Of a stretch of 64,000 bases of DNA, positions 61,054-64,000 are shown one piece after another. The stretch's first letter is position 1. Every line of letters begins with the position of its first letter. Source of the stretch: UBA12087 sp964370815 (GTDB lineage Bacteria > Chloroflexota > Anaerolineae > Anaerolineales > Villigracilaceae); assembly GCA_964370815.1 (NCBI GenBank), contig CAYJKQ010000007.1, positions 90,421-154,420 on the forward strand, in the 5' to 3' direction. A program made the translations under genes and the position numbers. Below the pieces are notes generated by a model, which saw only the letters and a program-made list of their open reading frames with translations, had not been told where the DNA came from and did not search any database.

Positions 61054-62864
61054 ATGTCCCAGGCTCTTTATAGAAAATGGCGCCCTCAGAAGTGGGAGGA
61101 TGTGTCCGATCAGGAACACGTCACCCGCACACTCCGCAATGCAGTCACCGGAGACCGGATCGGTCATGCTTACCTGTTCTCGGGTCCGCGTGGCACCGGC
61201 AAAACATCAGTGGCGCGTTTGCTTGCCAAGGCTGCCAACTGCCTGGACGAAACACCTGCCAATAGACCCTGCAATCAATGCCAGCACTGCCTGGCAGTGA
61301 ATAAGGGTTCATTCCTGGATATGATCGAAATCGATGCAGCCTCCAACAATGGGGTGGACGATGTGCGTGATCTGCGCGAAAAGATCAATTTTTCCCCAAA
61401 CCAGGGAAAATACAAGATCTATATCATAGATGAAGTCCACATGCTCTCCACGCCTGCATTTAATGCCCTGCTCAAGACACTGGAGGAACCACCCCCGCAT
61501 GCCATATTCATCCTGGCTACCACCGAAATACACAAGATCCCTGCCACTGTGCTTTCACGCTGCCAGCGCCATGAATTCAAACGCGCCTCGATTGATGCCA
61601 TCACCCTGAAGCTTAAAGAAATAGCCAAAAAGGAAAAGATCCCGGCGGATGAGGATGCCCTGGTCCTGATCGCACGCCAGGCGACAGGCAGTTTCAGGGA
61701 TGCCATCTCCCTGCTGGATCAGATGGCCTCCACCGGGGAGAAGATCACCCTGAAAAATACGCACGCCATCCTGGGTACGGCTGCCAGTCAGAATGTGCTG
61801 GAACTGGTGGATGCCATTCAAAAAAAACAGGCGGGGGATGGATTGGACCACATGCATGCAGCCCTGGATGCAGGTACCGACCCGCGTGTGCTGGCACGTC
61901 AAATCGTCGAGTATCTGCGGGCTTTGCTGTTGATTAAACTTAAAAACCCGGATCAAGCCAACTTGCCAAAAGAAACTCTTAAACTAGCCAACAAACATGC
62001 GGAAGCTTTTACCAGCCAACAGATCCTGCACATGATCCGCGAATTCAATACTGCTGCAACGGATCTGCGCGGCGGCTGGCAACCGGCTTTAAGCCTGGAA
62101 TTAGCCCTGGCAGGGGTGATGGAACAACCACAAGGCAAGCCACCGCATATCCTCTATCAAGATGCGCTTTCTGCTCAGGTGGAAAACCCGGTTACAGGGC
62201 AAGCCAAAGTCACATCTCCTCCAACCGCAAAAAACGTTACCACTTCGCAGACGAACATCACGTCTACTCCGCAGGCGAAAACCATTTCTACTGTGCAGGC
62301 GGAAGAAAACCCCAAAGAGGATCAACCGGATAAAGAAAATCCTGTTGTGACCGTCTCAAAAGAAAAAGATGATGATTTTGCCCGGCTGAATAAGGAATGG
62401 AAAAATATCAGTTTAGCTTTAAAATCANNNNNNNNNNNNNNNNNNNNNNNNNNNNNNNNNNNNNNNNNNNNNNNNNNNNNNNNNNNNNNNNNNNNNNNNN
62501 NNNNNNNNNNNNNNNNNNNNNNNNNNNTGATTTTGCCCGGCTGAATAAGGAATGGAAAAATATCAGTTTAGCTTTAAAATCAAACCACTCATTGAATGCC
62601 CTGCTTAATTCATGCCGCCTGGTTGACCTGAGAAAAGGGGTTTTATCGCTTGGTTTTGCGAGTGTAATATTGCAGGAAAAAGCCAACACACCCGAGCAGC
62701 TTGAGATCATTCGAAAAACTATTGCCGACTTGCTCGGGCTGGATCTGCAGGTGAAATGTGTGGTCAGTAAATCCAGGCAGGATACACCAGCTGATATCAA
62801 GCAGGATGGCATGGTGGCAGAGGCGATTAAAATAGGCGGCAAGATCTCGGATATTCATGATTAA
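61054..62864 (+). CDS. dnaX: DNA polymerase III gamma/tau subunit, interrupted by a scaffold gap
   Basis: The clamp-loader ATPase: Walker A HAYLFSGPRGTGKTSVARLL, a zinc module (CLDETPANRPCNQCQHC), Walker B KIYIIDEVHMLSTPAFNALL and sensor FILATTEIHKIPATVLSRCQ. The tail is Thr/Gln-rich, then a tau-like end. A run of 100 N (62428-62527) breaks the frame. Both sides of the gap carry the same 55 bases (62373-62427 and 62528-62582). If the duplicate is removed, the reading frame closes perfectly into one 551-residue protein ending at 62864, so the gene is intact and the break is an assembly artefact. Confidence 0.95.
62373..62582. other. assembly gap (100 N) flanked by an exact 55-bp duplication
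   Basis: 62373-62427 equals 62528-62582. This is the usual sign of two contig ends that overlap but were scaffolded with a nominal 100-N spacer. Confidence 0.95.
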
Positions 62865-62907
62865 ATGGGATTTCCCCAGTCGAATTAATAATCCCATTAC
62901 GAAAAAC

Positions 62908-62961
62908 CGTCCCGAAGGTTTGGGTAAATAACGAACTAGCAATACGGGAACCATCGGGACG
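62908..62961. repeat. CGTCCCGAAGG hairpin element, copy 3
   Basis: CGTCCCGAAGG (62908-62918) pairs with CCATCGGGACG (62951-62961) with one mismatch; GATCGTAAAA follows. Confidence 0.7.
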
Positions 62962-63082
62962 ATCGTAAAATCGTAAATTTGAATAATAAAACAATGACCA
63001 CAAAGGCACTAAGACACAAAGAAAAATAAATTAATAAACTTGGTGTCTTTGTGGTAAATTATAAAACTCCATTATGAAAAAC

Positions 63083-63137
63083 CGTCCCGAAGGTTTGGAG
63101 TCTGAAACGATCTTGAATTAACGGATCCTTCGGGACG
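63083..63137. repeat. CGTCCCGAAGG hairpin element, copy 4
   Basis: CGTCCCGAAGG (63083-63093) pairs perfectly with CCTTCGGGACG (63127-63137); ATCGTAAAAAAAG follows. The left flank TTATGAAAAACCGTCC matches copy 3 (ATTACGAAAAACCGTCC). The 62865-63186 spacer holds both copies and an A-rich stretch, and no gene. Confidence 0.75.
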
Positions 63138-63186
63138 ATCGTAAAAAAAGATAAATGGGTGGCTGACAAGCCACCGAGGAGTGCGT

Positions 63187-63519
63187 ATGGCAAAAGGATA
63201 TAATCGCCCGGCAGGCGGAAAACAATCCGGAGGTGGACAGCTTCAGCAATTGCAGCGTCTGCAGGAGCAGATGGCGGCAGCCCAGGCGCGCCTGGCTGAA
63301 CAAACCGTGACAGCCAGTGCGGGTGGTGGTGCCATCAAGGTCATCATGACGGGTGACCAGGTTTGCCGGTCCGTTGAGATCAACCCTGACCTGCTGCAGG
63401 AGTTGGATGCCGAAATGCTGCAAGACCTGGTGCTTTCAGCGGTCAACCTGGCTCTGGAGCAGTCACGCGACCTGGCTGCTGAAAGCATGGGACCCCTGGC
63501 AGGCAGCCTGCCCTTCTAA
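63187..63519 (+). CDS. ebfC: YbaB/EbfC-family nucleoid-associated protein
   Basis: A 110-residue protein with a Gly/Gln-rich head, a helix QRLQEQMAAAQARLAEQTVT, and the core family block GGGAIKVIMTGDQVCRSVEI followed by DLVLSAVNLALEQSRDLAAE. These dimers bind DNA as tweezers. Position between dnaX and recR is the conserved bacterial order. The ATG at 63187 has GAGGA at a good distance and is preferred over the GTG at 63181. Confidence 0.93.
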   Translation: MAKGYNRPAGGKQSGGGQLQQLQRLQEQMAAAQARLAEQTVTASAGGGAIKVIMTGDQVCRSVEINPDLLQELDAEMLQDLVLSAVNLALEQSRDLAAESMGPLAGSLPF

Positions 63520-63524
63520 AACTT

Positions 63525-64000
63525 ATGCTACCCGATTCGCTTCAAAACCTGATCTTTTCACTGGAACGCTTGCCCGGTATTGGACCCAAAACAGCCTCAC
63601 GCTTGGCGTTCCATCTTTTGCGTGCCCCGGAAGACCTGGCGGCTGGACTGGCGGAAGCCCTGACCGAACTGAAGACCAAGACCGCCTTCTGCAGCCAGTG
63701 TTTTCATATCACCTCCACCGGACGCGAGCACTGCGAGATCTGTGACAGCCCGCAGCGTGATGACAGCCTGATCTGCGTGGTGGAAGAACCCCTGGATGTG
63801 CTGGCTTTGGAGCGCACTGGCGCTTTCAATGGCAAGTATCATGTCCTGCAGGGTGTGCTTTCCCCGATCGAGGGCATTGGTCCGGACGATCTTAAGATCA
63901 AGCCCCTGCTCGAGCGCGTGCGCCTGGGAGTGGTGAAGGAGGTCATCCTGGCCACCAATCCCAGCATGGAGGGGGATGCCACAGCCCAGTACCTGCGCGG
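63525..64000 (+). CDS. recR: recombination mediator RecR, 3' end outside window
   Basis: The first 158 residues or so of RecR: a helix-hairpin-helix (LERLPGIGPKTASRLAFHLL), a C4 zinc module (CSQCFHITSTGREHCEIC), and the Toprim domain (ICVVEEPLDVLALERTGAFN, LQGVLSPIEGIGPDDL, VILATNPSMEGDATAQYL). It acts with RecF/RecO to load RecA on gapped DNA. It starts five bases after ebfC. Confidence 0.96.
   Translation, partial: MLPDSLQNLIFSLERLPGIGPKTASRLAFHLLRAPEDLAAGLAEALTELKTKTAFCSQCFHITSTGREHCEICDSPQRDDSLICVVEEPLDVLALERTGAFNGKYHVLQGVLSPIEGIGPDDLKIKPLLERVRLGVVKEVILATNPSMEGDATAQYLR

Noticed and set aside
62397..62864. Separate gene after the gap in dnaX
   Set aside because: It is the dnaX C-terminus put out of frame by the nominal 100-N spacer.

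Overview
The window looks like a chromosomal piece of an uncultured Chloroflexota bacterium, most likely class Anaerolineae. This is inferred from gene content, not from a search. The pointers are: a CIRCE-controlled hrcA-grpE-dnaK-dnaJ-prmA operon of Gram-positive/Chloroflexota layout; many lipoproteins with Thr/Pro-rich linkers and no outer-membrane genes; a CarD-type regulator; a bacterial family-B DNA polymerase beside a RecA-like gene; and tandem multiheme cytochrome lipoproteins. One 100-N scaffold gap inside dnaX, flanked by an exact 55-bp duplication, indicates a draft or metagenome assembly.

Layout. 1-5.0 kb: a DUF255 thioredoxin-fold protein (cut by the window edge), a diguanylate cyclase and an amino-acid-type solute-binding lipoprotein, all on the minus strand. 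5.2-8.9 kb: a plus-strand operon (RHH/LuxR-type regulator, Walker-A-less RecA-like protein, 87-residue protein, family-B DNA polymerase) behind a sigma70-like promoter. A GAAC-N4-GTTC LexA/SOS-type box sits between its -35 and -10. This is the most interesting system in the window: it resembles in logic, but not in its proteins, the imuA-imuB-dnaE2 mutasome cassettes. 9.0-12.8 kb: a Crp/Fnr-type regulator divergent from two paralogous eight-haem-site lipoprotein cytochromes and a membrane protein. 12.9-21.1 kb: a sugar-dehydrogenase-type lipoprotein, MsrPQ, a flavin monooxygenase, an ABM-like protein and a PLP decarboxylase. 21.2-28.1 kb: a LysM protein, uvrA, a non-coding repeat field and a large lipoprotein with a structured leader. 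28.3-32 kb: an LPxTG-like remnant, a c-di-GMP-I riboswitch with terminator ahead of a secreted zinc-protease-like protein, and a CarD-type regulator. 32-37.7 kb: an AT-rich accessory stretch with orphan genes and a DUF559 nuclease. 38-44.8 kb: a MacAB-like efflux operon divergent from a two-component system. 45-50.3 kb: a DUF433/DUF5615 toxin-antitoxin-like pair, tRNA-Pro with flanking tRNA-like repeats, an esterase, GalE, an M50 peptidase and paired 185-bp repeats. 50.3-57.1 kb: the heat-shock operon, prmA and a methyltransferase-like gene. 57.1-64 kb: a Thr/Pro-rich anchored protein, an HD-GYP phosphodiesterase, an LTD-domain protein and the dnaX-ebfC-recR cluster (recR cut by the window edge).

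How parts fit. Cyclic di-GMP recurs: a synthase at 1.7-4.0 kb, a hydrolase at 58-60 kb and a riboswitch at 28.8 kb controlling a cell-surface protein. DNA repair recurs too: uvrA, recR and the putative SOS polymerase operon. Four genes (5308, 9807 minus, 47104, 60442) have a -10-like element about 6-10 bases before the ATG and no Shine-Dalgarno sequence, which suggests that leaderless mRNAs are common in this genome. Several dispersed repeat families fill the intergenic spaces.
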